Shown: one piece after another, positions 36,248-46,193 of the stretch
How positions within the stretch are numbered: position 1 is the stretch's first letter
Layout of the letters: each line of letters begins with the position of its first letter
Assembly: GCA_015231435.1 (NCBI GenBank)
Contig: JADGBN010000003.1
Coordinates: forward strand, 1 to 60,568
DNA length: 60,568 bases
Direction of reading: 5' to 3'
Source: Gammaproteobacteria bacterium
Lineage (GTDB): Bacteria; Pseudomonadota; Gammaproteobacteria; Thiohalomonadales; Thiohalomonadaceae
The notes under the pieces: model-generated
Told to the model about the DNA's origin: nothing
The model's input: only the letters and a program-made list of their open reading frames with translations
Databases searched by the model: none
Position numbers and translations under genes: made by a program

Positions 36248-37033
36248 ATGAACAACTTGGCACCGATAGCTGAAGAAGTGGCGCAATATTTTCCGCAAAT
36301 CCGCATTGTGCTGGTGGAGACCTCGCACCCTGGAAATATCGGCGGTGTGGCGCGCGCCATGAAAAATATGGGATTGAGGGATCTGGTGCTGGTGAACCCG
36401 CTGTTATTCCCGGATGAGCAGGCGACCTCGCGGGCGTCGGGCGCAGAAGATCTGCTGCACAGCGCTGTTGTCGTTAGCGATCTGGTGAGCGCTATCGCTG
36501 GCTGCCGCCAGGTGATTGGCGCCAGCGCACGTCTGCGCTCGTTACCGTTGCCGATTGTGACGCCAAGGCAAACGGCGGCGCTGCTGTCGCAACCCCCCTT
36601 TAGTCGCGAAGATCGGGTTGCCGTGGTTTTTGGCCGCGAGCGTTCAGGGCTGACCAATGATGAGCTGGCAAGCTGTAACTCGCTGTTACATATCCCGACC
36701 TCGCCGGACTTTAGCTCACTCAATCTGGCGGCAGCGGTACAGGTGGTCTGTTATGAGTTTTTTGTTGCTGCCAGTGATACTACCACCATTGCTTCACGGG
36801 TCAATTTTCAGCGTCAGCAGCAAGCGCATGAGCTTGCGATGGCAGATGATATTGAACGCTTTTATGAGCATCTGGAAAAGACCTTGTGGGCAGTTGAGTT
36901 TTTTGATCCCAACCATCCGGGGCAGTTAATGCGGCGGATACGGCGGCTCTTTAACCGGGTCGCCCTTGAGCGGGTGGAACTTAATATATTGCGCGGCATA
37001 TTGAGTGCCGTGATGGCAAAAATTCACTCATAG
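36248..37033 (+). CDS. trmJ: tRNA (cytidine/uridine-32-2'-O)-methyltransferase TrmJ
   Basis: 261-aa SPOUT methyltransferase that 2'-O-methylates position 32 of tRNAs. Family motifs are [49 protein letters not shown] and [22 protein letters not shown] (knot). It lies 8 bp before cysE and upstream of iscR, the same order as in many gammaproteobacteria. Confidence 0.95.
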   Translation: MNNLAPIAEEVAQYFPQIRIVLVETSHPGNIGGVARAMKNMGLRDLVLVNPLLFPDEQATSRASGAEDLLHSAVVVSDLVSAIAGCRQVIGASARLRSLPLPIVTPRQTAALLSQPPFSREDRVAVVFGRERSGLTNDELASCNSLLHIPTSPDFSSLNLAAAVQVVCYEFFVAASDTTTIASRVNFQRQQQAHELAMADDIERFYEHLEKTLWAVEFFDPNHPGQLMRRIRRLFNRVALERVELNILRGILSAVMAKIHS

Positions 37034-37041
37034 AGGGTGTT

Positions 37042-37851
37042 ATGTTTAGACGTCTAAAAGAGGATGTTCAGTCGGTTTTTGATCGTGACCCCGCAGCACG
37101 CACTATTTTTGAGGTGCTAACCACCTATCCGGGACTGCATGCGCTGCTGCTGCATCGGCTTGCGCACCGTCTCTGGGGCTGGCGCTGGTACTGGCTGGCG
37201 CGGTTTATTGGTTACTTTTCACGCTGGTTAACGGGCATTGAGATCCACCCAGGCGCGGTACTGGGGCGGCGCTTTTTTATTGATCACGGGATGGGGGTGG
37301 TGATCGGCGAGACCGCCGTGGTCGGGGACGACTGTACCCTCTATCATGGGGTGACGTTGGGGGGAACCAGCTGGAATAAGGGTAAGCGTCACCCGACGCT
37401 GGAGGATGGTGTGGTGATTGGCGCCGGGGCCAAGATCCTCGGGCCGATCACCATCGGCCACGCTGCACGGGTAGGTTCCAATGCGGTGATTGTCAAGAAT
37501 GTCCCCCCGGAGACCACCGTGGTCGGTATTCCCGGACGTGTGGTTGCCCCCCGTGCCGCTGCGAATACGGTGGATGACAAGCGGCGTAAAATAGCCGAAA
37601 AGATCGGTTTTGACGCCTACGGTACCTCATCAGATATGCCCGATCCGGTCGCCCACGCGATTAACTGTATGCTGGATCACATTCACCTAATGGATCAGCG
37701 GATGGAGAAGATGTGTGGTGCGATTCGCAGCATGGGTGCAGAACTCGATATGGCGGCGCTGCCCGAACTGCGTAGTTGCGAGCTGAACTCCGGAGAGGAG
37801 CCGGTGCGACCGATGCAGCGCATTGATACCGGTGAGGCGAACGGCGGTTAA
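37042..37851 (+). CDS. cysE: Serine O-acetyltransferase CysE
   Basis: 269-aa acetyltransferase that makes O-acetylserine for cysteine synthesis. A helical N-terminal domain ([34 protein letters not shown]) precedes a left-handed beta helix of hexapeptide repeats with catalytic [39 protein letters not shown]-terminal extension of about 90 residues follows. It supplies cysteine just upstream of the Isc genes that consume it. The gene is coupled to trmJ by a short gap. Confidence 0.95.
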   Translation: MFRRLKEDVQSVFDRDPAARTIFEVLTTYPGLHALLLHRLAHRLWGWRWYWLARFIGYFSRWLTGIEIHPGAVLGRRFFIDHGMGVVIGETAVVGDDCTLYHGVTLGGTSWNKGKRHPTLEDGVVIGAGAKILGPITIGHAARVGSNAVIVKNVPPETTVVGIPGRVVAPRAAANTVDDKRRKIAEKIGFDAYGTSSDMPDPVAHAINCMLDHIHLMDQRMEKMCGAIRSMGAELDMAALPELRSCELNSGEEPVRPMQRIDTGEANGG

Positions 37852-37867
37852 CTCGGCGGGTCAATAA

Positions 37868-37901
37868 ATTAGTTGACTGTTTTACTATGAATAGGTAAGT
37901 T
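37868..37901 (+). promoter_or_regulatory. iscR promoter with IscR type-1-like box
   Basis: TTGACT (37873-37878) and TAAGTT (37896-37901) are separated by 17 bp and form a plausible -35/-10 pair. The sequence TTAGTTGACTGTTTTACTATGAATAG over the -35 matches the left half and centre of the IscR type-1 operator (ATASYYGACTRWWWYAGTC...), with a poorer right half. IscR with its 2Fe-2S cluster would repress here when clusters are plentiful. The motif was judged by eye from memory of the consensus. Confidence 0.6.
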
Positions 37902-37967
37902 ACATCGGCAACAGCGTTGTGAAAACTCATAACGATAATAACCATAACAGATTGACCTGGAGATGTG

Positions 37968-38432
37968 ATGCGACTGACAACTAAGGGGCGTTATGCGGTA
38001 ACCGCCATGCTTGATTTGGCGATCAATATGGAGAAAGGCTCCATTACCCTTGCGGAGATCTCCCAGCGTCAGGGCATTTCGCTCTCCTATCTTGAACAGC
38101 TTTTTGCCAAATTGCGGCGTCGCGGGCTGGTAGAGAGCTCACGCGGCCCTGGGGGCGGCTACCGTTTAAGCCGTCTGGCGAACGAGATCTCCGTCGCCGA
38201 GGTGATTACGGCGGTGGATGAGTCGATAGATGCGAGAAGCTGCAAGGGGGAGGGGAACTGTCGTGAGAATAACGGGCAGTGTCTGACCCACAATCTCTGG
38301 TGTGATCTAAGTGATCAGATTTTCGGCTTTCTCCAGGGTATTGATTTGGGACAGCTGGTGTTACGCGACAGCCAGTGCAGCGGTAAAAAGTTACGCAAAC
38401 GTGAGGCTGTCCGGCTTGGGATTGCCCCCTGA
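37968..38432 (+). CDS. iscR: Iron-sulfur cluster assembly transcription regulator IscR
   Basis: 154-aa Rrf2-family repressor. [21 protein letters not shown] begins at the ATG at 37968 with GGAG upstream; the track's GTG is one codon earlier. The winged helix includes [31 protein letters not shown]. Cluster cysteines are in [21 protein letters not shown], the three-Cys pattern of E. coli IscR. It controls the isc operon it heads and is likely autoregulated. Confidence 0.97.
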   Translation: MRLTTKGRYAVTAMLDLAINMEKGSITLAEISQRQGISLSYLEQLFAKLRRRGLVESSRGPGGGYRLSRLANEISVAEVITAVDESIDARSCKGEGNCRENNGQCLTHNLWCDLSDQIFGFLQGIDLGQLVLRDSQCSGKKLRKREAVRLGIAP

Positions 38433-38449
38433 ACAGTTGAGTAACGGCG

Positions 38450-39640
38450 ATTATCTACCTTGACCATAACGCCACCACGCCGCTTGCGCCAGCGGCGCTG
38501 GCGGCAATGCTCCCCTATTTAAGCGGTGAGGCAGGTGAGTTTGTCAACCCCTCCAGCGCTTCGCGGGCGGCGCGACGGGTACGCAGCGCCCTAGAGCATG
38601 CGCGTCAGCAGGTGGCAGATTTAGTCGCTGCCGAAGCCTCGGAGGTGATCTTTACCAGTGGTGGCAGTGAGGCAAATAATAGTGTACTAAATCACTTGGT
38701 TTTTGCCGATGCCAAGCCCATGTTGGCTGTAGGGTGTAGTGAACACCCTGCGGTAATGCTCGCGGCAGAACGTCTAGAGCAGCAGGGGGTTAACCTGCTG
38801 CGACTCGCTGCTGACCGTGATGGTCAGTTTGCGGAAGAGGCGCTGTTGCAGTGGCTGGAGACGATACCGCAAAGGGTGCGCTCTCAGAGTTGGTTATCGC
38901 TGATATACGCCAATAACGAAACCGGTGTATTAAGTCCGGTGGTGCGTTTTAGCGAATTGTGTCACCGTTACGGCGTGCGTGTTCATAGTGATGCGGTGCA
39001 GGCGGCGGGAAAGGTCGCGGTTAATTTTGCCGCCAGCGGCCTCACCGCCCTCTCCCTCTCTGCGCACAAGCTCTATGGTCCGAAAGGGATCGGGGCGCTG
39101 GTGTTACGCAACGGGGTGACCCTGCCGCCCCTCCTGTTGGGTGGCGGTCAGGAGCAACAGCGGCGTGCCGGCACCGAAAATGTCGCGGCAATTATCGGTT
39201 TTGGCGCAGCGGCGGCGTTGGCCGCCGCGACGCTGGCGAGTGAGCAGCAGCGTCTTGTCACCCTGCGTCAGCGGTTTGAGCAGGGGTTGCTGGCGCGTTG
39301 TCACGGCGCGTTAATTTTTGCGCAGCGTGCAGAGCGGTTGCCCAACACCACGCTCTTTGCCCTGCCCGGGGTGCATGGTGCAACCCTGGTCGAGATGCTC
39401 GATGCGGCAGGTTTTGTGCTCTCCAGCGGCTCTGCCTGTGGCAGTGCGCTGGCCAATGCCAACCCACGGCTGTTGGCGTTGGGTTATCGCGCCGATGAGG
39501 CGTTAGGTGCGGTGCGCCTCAGCATGGGGCAGCGCACGACACAGGATGATATTGAGCGGTTGCTGGAGGTGTTGGTGCGGTTGCAGCGACAGCTAGGCAG
39601 TATGGCTAACCAGATCCCACTAAATGGAGATGTACGATGA
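38450..39640 (+). CDS. Second cysteine desulfurase (NifS/IscS-like paralogue) with non-canonical start
   Basis: PLP enzyme of the NifS class. The conserved N-terminus [16 protein letters not shown] lies upstream of the ORF-track ATG (38507) and is in frame, yet no ATG, GTG or TTG exists between the TGA at 38438 and that motif. ATT at 38450 (or ATC at 38453) is the likely start, so the gene is drawn from there (about 396 aa). The PLP lysine is in [10 protein letters not shown], the catalytic Cys in [15 protein letters not shown], and the end overlaps iscS by 4 nt. It shares only moderate identity with the adjacent IscS. Its role may be sulfur supply to a different acceptor. A sequencing error in the start codon is possible. 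Confidence 0.8.
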   Translation: MIYLDHNATTPLAPAALAAMLPYLSGEAGEFVNPSSASRAARRVRSALEHARQQVADLVAAEASEVIFTSGGSEANNSVLNHLVFADAKPMLAVGCSEHPAVMLAAERLEQQGVNLLRLAADRDGQFAEEALLQWLETIPQRVRSQSWLSLIYANNETGVLSPVVRFSELCHRYGVRVHSDAVQAAGKVAVNFAASGLTALSLSAHKLYGPKGIGALVLRNGVTLPPLLLGGGQEQQRRAGTENVAAIIGFGAAAALAAATLASEQQRLVTLRQRFEQGLLARCHGALIFAQRAERLPNTTLFALPGVHGATLVEMLDAAGFVLSSGSACGSALANANPRLLALGYRADEALGAVRLSMGQRTTQDDIERLLEVLVRLQRQLGSMANQIPLNGDVR

Positions 39641-40857
39641 GCAAGTTACCGATCTACCTTGACTATTCAGCGACAACCCCCTGTGACCCCCGGGTTGCAG
39701 AGAAGATGTGTCACTATCTGACCCTGGAGGATGGTCTTTTTGGGAATGCCGCCTCACGCTCGCACCGTTATGGTTGGGATTCAGAAAAGGCGGTGGATGC
39801 GGCGCGGGAAGCTGTCGCGGCACTGCTTAATGCCGATGCCAAGGAGATTGTCTGGACTTCAGGCGCCACGGAGTCGAATAATCTTGCGATTAAAGGGGTG
39901 GCACAGTTCTACCAAAAGCAGGGTAAACATATTATTACTTGTAAAACCGAGCACAAAGCGGTGCTCGATACCTGTCGTCATCTGGAGCGTGATGGTTTTA
40001 CGATCACCTATCTTGATCCTGAAGCGAGTGGCCTGATTGACCTTGGCAAGCTTGAGGCGGCGATGCGTAGTGATACCATTTTGGTCTCGATTATGCACGT
40101 GAATAATGAGATAGGGGTGATTCAGGATATTGCGGCAATCGGTGCGCTCTGTCGTAGCCGGAAGATTCTCTTTCATGTCGATGCGGCGCAGAGCGCCGGT
40201 AAAATTCCGATTGACGTGCGCACTATGCAGGTCGATTTAATGTCGCTCTCCGCCCATAAGATCTATGGCCCTAAAGGGATGGGGGCGCTCTATGTGCAGC
40301 GTAAGCCACGGGTGCGTCTTGAGGCGCAGATGCATGGCGGTGGCCATGAGCGGGGAATGCGCTCAGGCACCCTAGCGACGCATCAAATTGTCGGCATGGG
40401 AGAGGCGTTTCGTATTGCCCGTGAAGAGATGGCCAAAGATAGCGCCCATGCGCTGCAACTGCGTCAACGTCTGCTTGATGGCATTAAGGATATGGAGGAG
40501 GTCTACATTAATGGTGACCTTGAACAGCGGGTGGCGGGCAATCTCAATATTAGTTTTAACTACGTCGAGGGTGAGTCGTTAATGCTGGCGCTGTCAGATA
40601 TCGCCGTCTCTTCGGGATCTGCCTGTACCTCCGCGAGTCTTGAACCCTCCTATGTGCTGCGTGCCATTGGCCGCAGTGATGAGTTGGCTCATAGCTCTAT
40701 CCGCTTTAGTTTCGGGCGGTTTACCACTGCGGCGGATGTTGATCACACCATCGAACTCCTGCGCAGCCGAGTTCAGAAGCTACGGGATTTGTCACCGCTC
40801 TGGGAGATGTATAAAGAGGGGATTGATCTCTCAACTATTCAGTGGGCGGCGCATTAG
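39637..40857 (+). CDS. iscS: Cysteine desulfurase IscS
   Basis: 406-aa PLP enzyme that removes sulfur from cysteine for Fe-S clusters, thiamine and tRNA thiolation. [21 protein letters not shown], the PLP lysine in [16 protein letters not shown] and the persulfide Cys in [21 protein letters not shown] match E. coli IscS throughout, including the C-terminal [20 protein letters not shown]. The ATG overlaps the stop of the preceding paralogue. Confidence 0.98.
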   Translation: MSKLPIYLDYSATTPCDPRVAEKMCHYLTLEDGLFGNAASRSHRYGWDSEKAVDAAREAVAALLNADAKEIVWTSGATESNNLAIKGVAQFYQKQGKHIITCKTEHKAVLDTCRHLERDGFTITYLDPEASGLIDLGKLEAAMRSDTILVSIMHVNNEIGVIQDIAAIGALCRSRKILFHVDAAQSAGKIPIDVRTMQVDLMSLSAHKIYGPKGMGALYVQRKPRVRLEAQMHGGGHERGMRSGTLATHQIVGMGEAFRIAREEMAKDSAHALQLRQRLLDGIKDMEEVYINGDLEQRVAGNLNISFNYVEGESLMLALSDIAVSSGSACTSASLEPSYVLRAIGRSDELAHSSIRFSFGRFTTAADVDHTIELLRSRVQKLRDLSPLWEMYKEGIDLSTIQWAAH

Positions 40858-40899
40858 TTTGCGTTTGTCATTTATTTATTATCAGACGAGGTAACAGAG

Positions 40900-41310
40900 A
40901 TGGCCTACAGCGATAAAGTGATTGATCACTATGAAAATCCGCGTAACGTTGGCAGTTTTAGCAAAGACGATATGAATGTCGGTACCGGTATGGTGGGGGC
41001 TCCCGCCTGTGGTGATGTGATGCGGCTGCAGATTAGGGTGAGTGATGAGGGGGTGATCGAAGATGCCTGCTTTAAAACCTATGGTTGTGGTTCAGCTATC
41101 GCCTCAAGCTCACTGGTGACTGAATGGGTGAAGGGTAAAACCCTCGATGAGGCGGCGCTCATTAAAAATAGCGATATTGCCGCCGAGTTGGCGCTGCCAC
41201 CGGTAAAGATCCACTGTTCGGTATTGGCGGAGGATGCGATACGCTCTGCGATTACCGATCTTAAATCGAAAAAAGAGGCACGGGCGGGGGGCGCGTCACA
41301 TGGCGATTAG
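40900..41310 (+). CDS. iscU: Fe-S cluster scaffold protein IscU
   Basis: 136-aa scaffold on which IscS and Fe build 2Fe-2S clusters. Ligands are in [21 protein letters not shown] and [12 protein letters not shown], and the HscA-recognition motif LPPVK is present ([10 protein letters not shown]). The C-terminus ([13 protein letters not shown]) is about 8 residues longer than E. coli IscU and overlaps the iscA start by 11 nt. Confidence 0.97.
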   Translation: MAYSDKVIDHYENPRNVGSFSKDDMNVGTGMVGAPACGDVMRLQIRVSDEGVIEDACFKTYGCGSAIASSSLVTEWVKGKTLDEAALIKNSDIAAELALPPVKIHCSVLAEDAIRSAITDLKSKKEARAGGASHGD

Positions 41311-41623
41311 TGTCACTGACAGTGCCGCAGAGCGGGTTGCGAAGTTTCTCGCCAATCGTGGTAAGGGGATTGGTCTGCGCCTTGGGGTGAAGACCTCCGG
41401 TTGCTCCGGTATGGCCTACGTGATTGAGTTTGCCGATGAGCTGGGTGAAGATGATTCGGTCTTTGAGGTGAAGGGGGTGAAGGTGATTATCGACGCCAAA
41501 AGCCTCGTCTATCTGGATGGCACCGAACTCGATTTCACCCGTGAAGGGCTGAATGAGGGGTTTAAGTTTAATAACCCCAACGCCAAAGATGCCTGTGGCT
41601 GTGGCGAGAGCTTTAATGTCTGA
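41300..41623 (+). CDS. iscA: Iron-sulfur assembly A-type carrier IscA
   Basis: 107 aa from the ATG at 41300 ([21 protein letters not shown]), which overlaps the end of iscU; the longer track form is rejected. The three conserved cysteines are in [14 protein letters not shown] and [11 protein letters not shown]. It receives and delivers clusters to apo-proteins. hscB starts inside its last codons. Confidence 0.96.
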   Translation: MAISVTDSAAERVAKFLANRGKGIGLRLGVKTSGCSGMAYVIEFADELGEDDSVFEVKGVKVIIDAKSLVYLDGTELDFTREGLNEGFKFNNPNAKDACGCGESFNV

Positions 41624-42164
41624 TCCACTGCAACAGGATTACTTCACCCTGTTTAACCTTAAACCAGTCTATCGCGTTGCAGAGCCAGCGCTTAAGGCGC
41701 AATATCTGGCCCTGCAACAGCAGTACCACCCCGATCGGGCGGTTAATGCGGATAGTGCGGCGCAGACGCTGGCGGTACAACGGACAGCCTATATTAACGA
41801 TGCCTACCAGACGCTGAAGCACCCGTTAAAACGGGCAGCCTATCTGCTTGAGCAGCTGGGATACTCACTGCAAAGCGATGGTGGTGCTGCAAGCCGCGTT
41901 ATGGATCCCGACTTTTTGCTGCAGCAGATGACCCTGCATGAAGAGCTAGAGACATTGCGCCATGCCGACAATGCGCTGGATCGCCTAGTGGTTTTTCAGG
42001 ATAGCTTGCGGCGTGACGAAAAGGCGTTACAGCAGGAGCTGTTGCAGCTTTTTGACAACGGTAGTGCCACCGCACTCACACAGGCCCGTGAACGGGTGCA
42101 GCGGATGAAATTTTTACAACGGCTGCAGGAGGAGATTCTCGAGCTGGAGTCAACCCTTCTTTAG
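41616..42164 (+). CDS. hscB: Fe-S biogenesis J-protein HscB
   Basis: 182 aa from the ATG at 41616 ([17 protein letters not shown]). The J domain carries HPD in [11 protein letters not shown], followed by [17 protein letters not shown]; the C-terminal helices bind IscU. It stimulates the HscA ATPase. It overlaps iscA by 8 nt. In E. coli hscB also abuts hscA, but here 155 bp separate them. Confidence 0.95.
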   Translation: MSDPLQQDYFTLFNLKPVYRVAEPALKAQYLALQQQYHPDRAVNADSAAQTLAVQRTAYINDAYQTLKHPLKRAAYLLEQLGYSLQSDGGAASRVMDPDFLLQQMTLHEELETLRHADNALDRLVVFQDSLRRDEKALQQELLQLFDNGSATALTQARERVQRMKFLQRLQEEILELESTLL

Positions 42165-42319
42165 GGGGTGCTCTGTGCAGCGGGTTATCCAACCAGTACA
42201 ATCGCGAACCCCATAATCATTGCAAAAGTAGCGTTAGACGGCAGAAAGGTGAACGCTGCGACACTGCATTTGTAAAGGGAAACGGTATCCCTTCACCTAC
42301 ATACTCTAAGAACTCTATT

Positions 42320-44191
42320 ATGGCACTACTACAGATAAGCGAACCCAATCAGAGCCCCGCACCGCATCAGCAGCGTCTCTCCGCCGGCATCGATCTTGGC
42401 ACTACCAACTCCCTCGTGGCAACGGTGCGCAGCGGCTTGGCAGAGACCCTTCCCGATGCGCAGGGACGGCATTTGTTGCCCTCGGTGGTGCACTATCGTG
42501 AAGATGGCAGTGTTAGTGTCGGTTACAGGGCGAAGAGTGGCGCGCAGGGCGATCCGCTCAATACCCTAAGCTCGACCAAACGCTTTCTCGGGCGTGGGGT
42601 GGCGGATGTTAAAACCCTGGGAACGCAGCTCCCCTATCACTTTGTCGATATTCATAACGGTATGCCGAAACTGCGCACCATTGCCGGTGATATCAGTCCG
42701 GTAGAGGTCTCCAGCGAGATTCTTAAGAGTTTGGCGCAACGGCTGCGCGATAGTTTAGGTGGCGAACCCGAGGGCGTGGTGATCACCGTACCGGCCTACT
42801 TTGATGATGCCCAGCGTCAGGCGACCAAAGATGCTGCGCGGCTGGCGGGCTTAAAGGTGTTGCGACTGCTTAACGAACCGACCGCAGCAGCGGTCGCCTA
42901 CGGGCTGGATCAGCGTACCGAAGGGGTGATTGCGGTTTACGATCTGGGTGGCGGTACTTTTGACTTCTCCATTTTGCGCCTTAACAAGGGGGTCTTTGAA
43001 GTGCTTGCGACTTCTGGGGATTCGGCGCTGGGCGGCGATGATATGGATCGTCTGATTGCCACCTGGTTAATGCAGCAGGCGGCCATTGCCGATGATGCGG
43101 ATCACCATCAGATGCGCCGACTGCTCGATGACGCCTGCCGTATTAAAGAGGCGCTGACCGATAGTGAAACCTTCGCATTTTCCATTGAAAAAGAGAACGG
43201 ACAATTTTGGGAAGGGGCGATGGATCGGGCGCAACTGCAACAGATTATTGACCCGCTTATTCGCAAAACCCTCATCCCCTGTCGCCGCGCCTTGAGTGAT
43301 GCGGGGCTGGATATCTCCGAGGTTGAAGAGCTGGTGATGGTCGGCGGTTCAACCCGCACGCCACGGGTGCGAGAGCTGGTCGGGGAGTTCTTTCAGCGCC
43401 AGCCACATATCGATATTGATCCTGACCGCGTGGTTGCCATTGGTGCGGCGATGCAGGCAGATGTGCTGGTGGGTAATAAGCAGGATAACCAGATGCTGCT
43501 GCTGGATGTTATCCCGCTCTCCCTCGGGCTAGAGATGATGGGGGGGCTGGCAGAGAAGATCATTCCGCGCAACACCACCATTCCCGCAGCGCGGGCGCAG
43601 GAGTTTACCACCTACAAGGATGGTCAGACCGCCATGGTGATTCATGTTGTGCAGGGGGAGCGGGAGCTGGTCAGTGACTGTCGCTCACTGTCACGTTTTG
43701 AGTTACGCGGCATTCCGCCGATGGCCGCCGGGGCAGCGCGGGTACGGGTCACCTTTCAGGTCGATGCCGATGGGCTGTTATCGGTCACCGCCCACGAAGC
43801 GACCACGGGGATCGAGAGTAGTATTCAGGTAAAGCCCTCCTACGGTTTAGGCGAGGAGGAGGTGGCGAGAATGATCACCGACTCGATGGCGCACGCCCGT
43901 GAAGATATGGATGCGCGCAATTTGCGGGAACAGACGGTAGAGGCAAATCGCGTGCTTGAGGCGTTGCAGGCGGCGCTGGCGATGGATGGGGAGCAGCTGT
44001 TATCAGTCGGTGAGCGTGCCACGATAGAGGCTTCAATGCAGCGTCTGCGAGATCGCCTGAAAGGGGATGACTGGACGGCGGTTAAAGCCGCGGTGAGTGC
44101 GCTTAACCACAATAGTACCGAGTTTGCCGCACGTCGCATGAATGCCAGTATTCAGATAGCCCTTGCCGGTCAGCAGATCGATAAACTATAG
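42320..44191 (+). CDS. hscA: Fe-S biogenesis Hsp70 chaperone HscA
   Basis: 623-aa Hsp70 specialised for IscU. Nucleotide-binding motifs are [31 protein letters not shown] and [16 protein letters not shown]; the peptide domain includes [30 protein letters not shown]. Length is the HscA norm (616 in E. coli). The preceding 155-bp gap contains a small inverted repeat (AAGGGA / TCCCTT) and could hold a secondary promoter. Followed at 12 bp by fdx. Confidence 0.97.
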   Translation: MALLQISEPNQSPAPHQQRLSAGIDLGTTNSLVATVRSGLAETLPDAQGRHLLPSVVHYREDGSVSVGYRAKSGAQGDPLNTLSSTKRFLGRGVADVKTLGTQLPYHFVDIHNGMPKLRTIAGDISPVEVSSEILKSLAQRLRDSLGGEPEGVVITVPAYFDDAQRQATKDAARLAGLKVLRLLNEPTAAAVAYGLDQRTEGVIAVYDLGGGTFDFSILRLNKGVFEVLATSGDSALGGDDMDRLIATWLMQQAAIADDADHHQMRRLLDDACRIKEALTDSETFAFSIEKENGQFWEGAMDRAQLQQIIDPLIRKTLIPCRRALSDAGLDISEVEELVMVGGSTRTPRVRELVGEFFQRQPHIDIDPDRVVAIGAAMQADVLVGNKQDNQMLLLDVIPLSLGLEMMGGLAEKIIPRNTTIPAARAQEFTTYKDGQTAMVIHVVQGERELVSDCRSLSRFELRGIPPMAAGAARVRVTFQVDADGLLSVTAHEATTGIESSIQVKPSYGLGEEEVARMITDSMAHAREDMDARNLREQTVEANRVLEALQAALAMDGEQLLSVGERATIEASMQRLRDRLKGDDWTAVKAAVSALNHNSTEFAARRMNASIQIALAGQQIDKL

Positions 44192-44203
44192 AAGGAGGAT
44201 AAG

Positions 44204-44542
44204 ATGCCGCAGATTATTTTTCTGCCGCACCCGCAACACTGCCCTGACGGTGCACTTATTGAGGTTGAGTCAGGTCAGACCATTTGTGATGCGGCGTTGG
44301 CAAACGGGATAGATATAGAACACGCCTGCGAAAAGTCATGTGCCTGTACCACCTGTCATGTCATTGTGCGTGAAGGGTTTGCATCGCTGAATGAAGCGAG
44401 TGAAAACGAGGATGATATGCTCGATAAGGCGTGGGGGCTGGAGGCTGAATCACGTCTTGCCTGTCAGGCGCAGGTCGGTAGCGAAGATCTGGTTGTCGAA
44501 CTGCCTAAATACACCATAAATATGGTTTCTGAACACCATTAG
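44204..44542 (+). CDS. fdx: ISC-system [2Fe-2S] ferredoxin
   Basis: 112-aa adrenodoxin-type ferredoxin that gives electrons to cluster assembly. The four cysteine ligands lie in EHACEKSCACTTCHVIVREGF and SRLACQAQVG. RBS AGGAGG (GAAGGAGGATAAG) precedes the ATG. Length and C-terminus (LPKYTINMVSEHH) fit E. coli Fdx. Confidence 0.97.
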   Translation: MPQIIFLPHPQHCPDGALIEVESGQTICDAALANGIDIEHACEKSCACTTCHVIVREGFASLNEASENEDDMLDKAWGLEAESRLACQAQVGSEDLVVELPKYTINMVSEHH

Positions 44543-44556
44543 CGAGGAGTAACGCG

Positions 44557-44757
44557 ATGTCTTACCGCTGGACTGATGTGCTTGATATTGCTATCTCACT
44601 GGATGAAGCGCACCCCGAGGTTGATCCACTGACGCTGCGTTTTACCGATCTGCACCGTTGGGTATGCCAGCTTGAAGCGTTTGACGATCTCCCCGAGCGC
44701 TCCAACGAAAAGATTCTTGAAGCGATCCAGATGGCCTGGATCGCCGAGCGGGAATAG
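44557..44757 (+). CDS. iscX: Fe-S assembly protein IscX
   Basis: 66-aa acidic helical protein that binds IscS and iron and modulates cluster assembly. MSYRWTDVLDIAISLDEAHPEVDP through EKILEAIQMAWIAERE matches E. coli IscX (YfhJ). It is the last gene of the isc operon, with GCGAGGAG upstream. Confidence 0.95.
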   Translation: MSYRWTDVLDIAISLDEAHPEVDPLTLRFTDLHRWVCQLEAFDDLPERSNEKILEAIQMAWIAERE

Positions 44758-44872
44758 CACGGCACGTTTTTGTTTTCAATCATACATTTTCAGGAATAAA
44801 GGGGTTATCATCCGCCACCGGGGTCATTGACAAGGCCGCGAATCAATAAAAATGATTTAAGGGGGGGCAGTG

Positions 44873-46192
44873 ATGCAGCAGCAGTTACGCTTAAATCTGG
44901 CAGCGGGTCTTAATCAGCTCGCAGTGCGTATTTACGTGCTGGTGGTCTCCATGGTGGTAGGTGCCTTTGTCGGACTGATTGCGGTGGCCTTTTTTAAGGT
45001 GGTCGCCCTGAGCGCCGCTTGGTGGAGCGTACCGCTTCCGACCAGTTTTGCCGAGATTGAGTGGCACTATAGCCCCTTTGTCGGTTTTGCGCTGTTGGCT
45101 TCCGCGCTAATTGCCGGTCAGGTGCTAAAGCTGCTTAAACAGGGGCGGCCGCATGGTCCCAGTGACCTTATCGCGTCAGCCCAAATAGGTGAACCGCTTG
45201 ACCTAAAGTCGGGTTTTGTCTCCTCCTTTCTTGCTTTAAACAATCTCTGTGGCGCCGCCTCTGTCGGTATTTTCGGACCCTTGGTTCATCTTGGGGGTTG
45301 CCTCAGCCGCTGGTTACAAAAATCATCAACAAAAATCTCTCATGATGTGGTACTGGGTGCGGGTGCTGGCGCGGCGATCGCTGCGGTATTCTCAGCACCC
45401 ATCGGGGCTGCAATCTATGCGCATGAAGCGATTATTCGTCGCTTTGGAACTTTTGGTGCGGGGCCGGTACTCGCCTGTACTTTTGGCGCCTATTGGGTTG
45501 CCAATGCACTGCTCGGTAAGCACCGCTTTTTTTCAGTAGGCGATGCACCGATCCTAGATAGCCGCTCACTGTTAATTGCCTTGGCGCTCGGCGTTGCGGC
45601 AGGTCTTATTTCGTCAATTTATATCTATAGTGTTACCGAGTCCCCCAAACTCTCCAAGGCATCGCACATCCCGCTGCAGTGGCAGCCGCTGCTACCAGCG
45701 CTGCTGATTTTTCTTATCTCGCCGCTGCTGCCGCATCTGCTGGGAACCGGAATGGGGAGTGTCACCTTGGCGATGCAAGAGAATCTGGCGCTCACCCTAG
45801 TGATTACTCTGCTGTTTAGCAAAATCGTGATTACCACCCTCTGTCTCGGCTTTCGCTACTATGGCGGCGTTTTTGCGCCGGCACTCTTTTTTGGCGCGAT
45901 GTTGGGATCACTTTTTGACCTGGCCCTGGCTGATCTTGGTTGGGTGCAGAGCAGCTCCTATGTCGCCTTGGGTGCCGCCAGCTGTATTGCCACCGTTATC
46001 GGTGCACCCATGGCCTCGATAGTGATTGTTTTTGAGATGACCGGCAGTTATGAGTGGGCGGTTTTATCGATGGTAAGTGTGGTGGTCTCTGCACAGATCT
46101 CGCGCTCCTTTGTGGGGCGATCCCTTTTTGATCGTCAGTTGGCAGCGCGTGGTGTGGTGATGAAAGATGACTATGAAGCGAAGGTGAACTGA
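44873..46192 (+). CDS. ClC-family voltage-gated chloride channel protein without the gating glutamate
   Basis: 439-aa membrane protein of the ClC fold with about ten to twelve helices. The anion-pathway regions can be aligned: RPHGPSDLI (GSGIP site), SVGIFGPLVHLGG (GREGP site) and YGGVFAPALFFGAMLGSLF (GxFxP site). At the second site the gating glutamate of ClC antiporters is replaced by Phe (GIFGP), which points to a channel-like or differently gated member. A helix-H glutamate appears to remain in IYAHEAIIRR. The ATG at 44873 with GGGGGGG upstream is preferred to the GTG just before it. It ends one base before the P-type ATPase start, so the two are probably coupled. Confidence 0.88.
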   Translation: MQQQLRLNLAAGLNQLAVRIYVLVVSMVVGAFVGLIAVAFFKVVALSAAWWSVPLPTSFAEIEWHYSPFVGFALLASALIAGQVLKLLKQGRPHGPSDLIASAQIGEPLDLKSGFVSSFLALNNLCGAASVGIFGPLVHLGGCLSRWLQKSSTKISHDVVLGAGAGAAIAAVFSAPIGAAIYAHEAIIRRFGTFGAGPVLACTFGAYWVANALLGKHRFFSVGDAPILDSRSLLIALALGVAAGLISSIYIYSVTESPKLSKASHIPLQWQPLLPALLIFLISPLLPHLLGTGMGSVTLAMQENLALTLVITLLFSKIVITTLCLGFRYYGGVFAPALFFGAMLGSLFDLALADLGWVQSSSYVALGAASCIATVIGAPMASIVIVFEMTGSYEWAVLSMVSVVVSAQISRSFVGRSLFDRQLAARGVVMKDDYEAKVN

Positions 46193-46193
46193 G

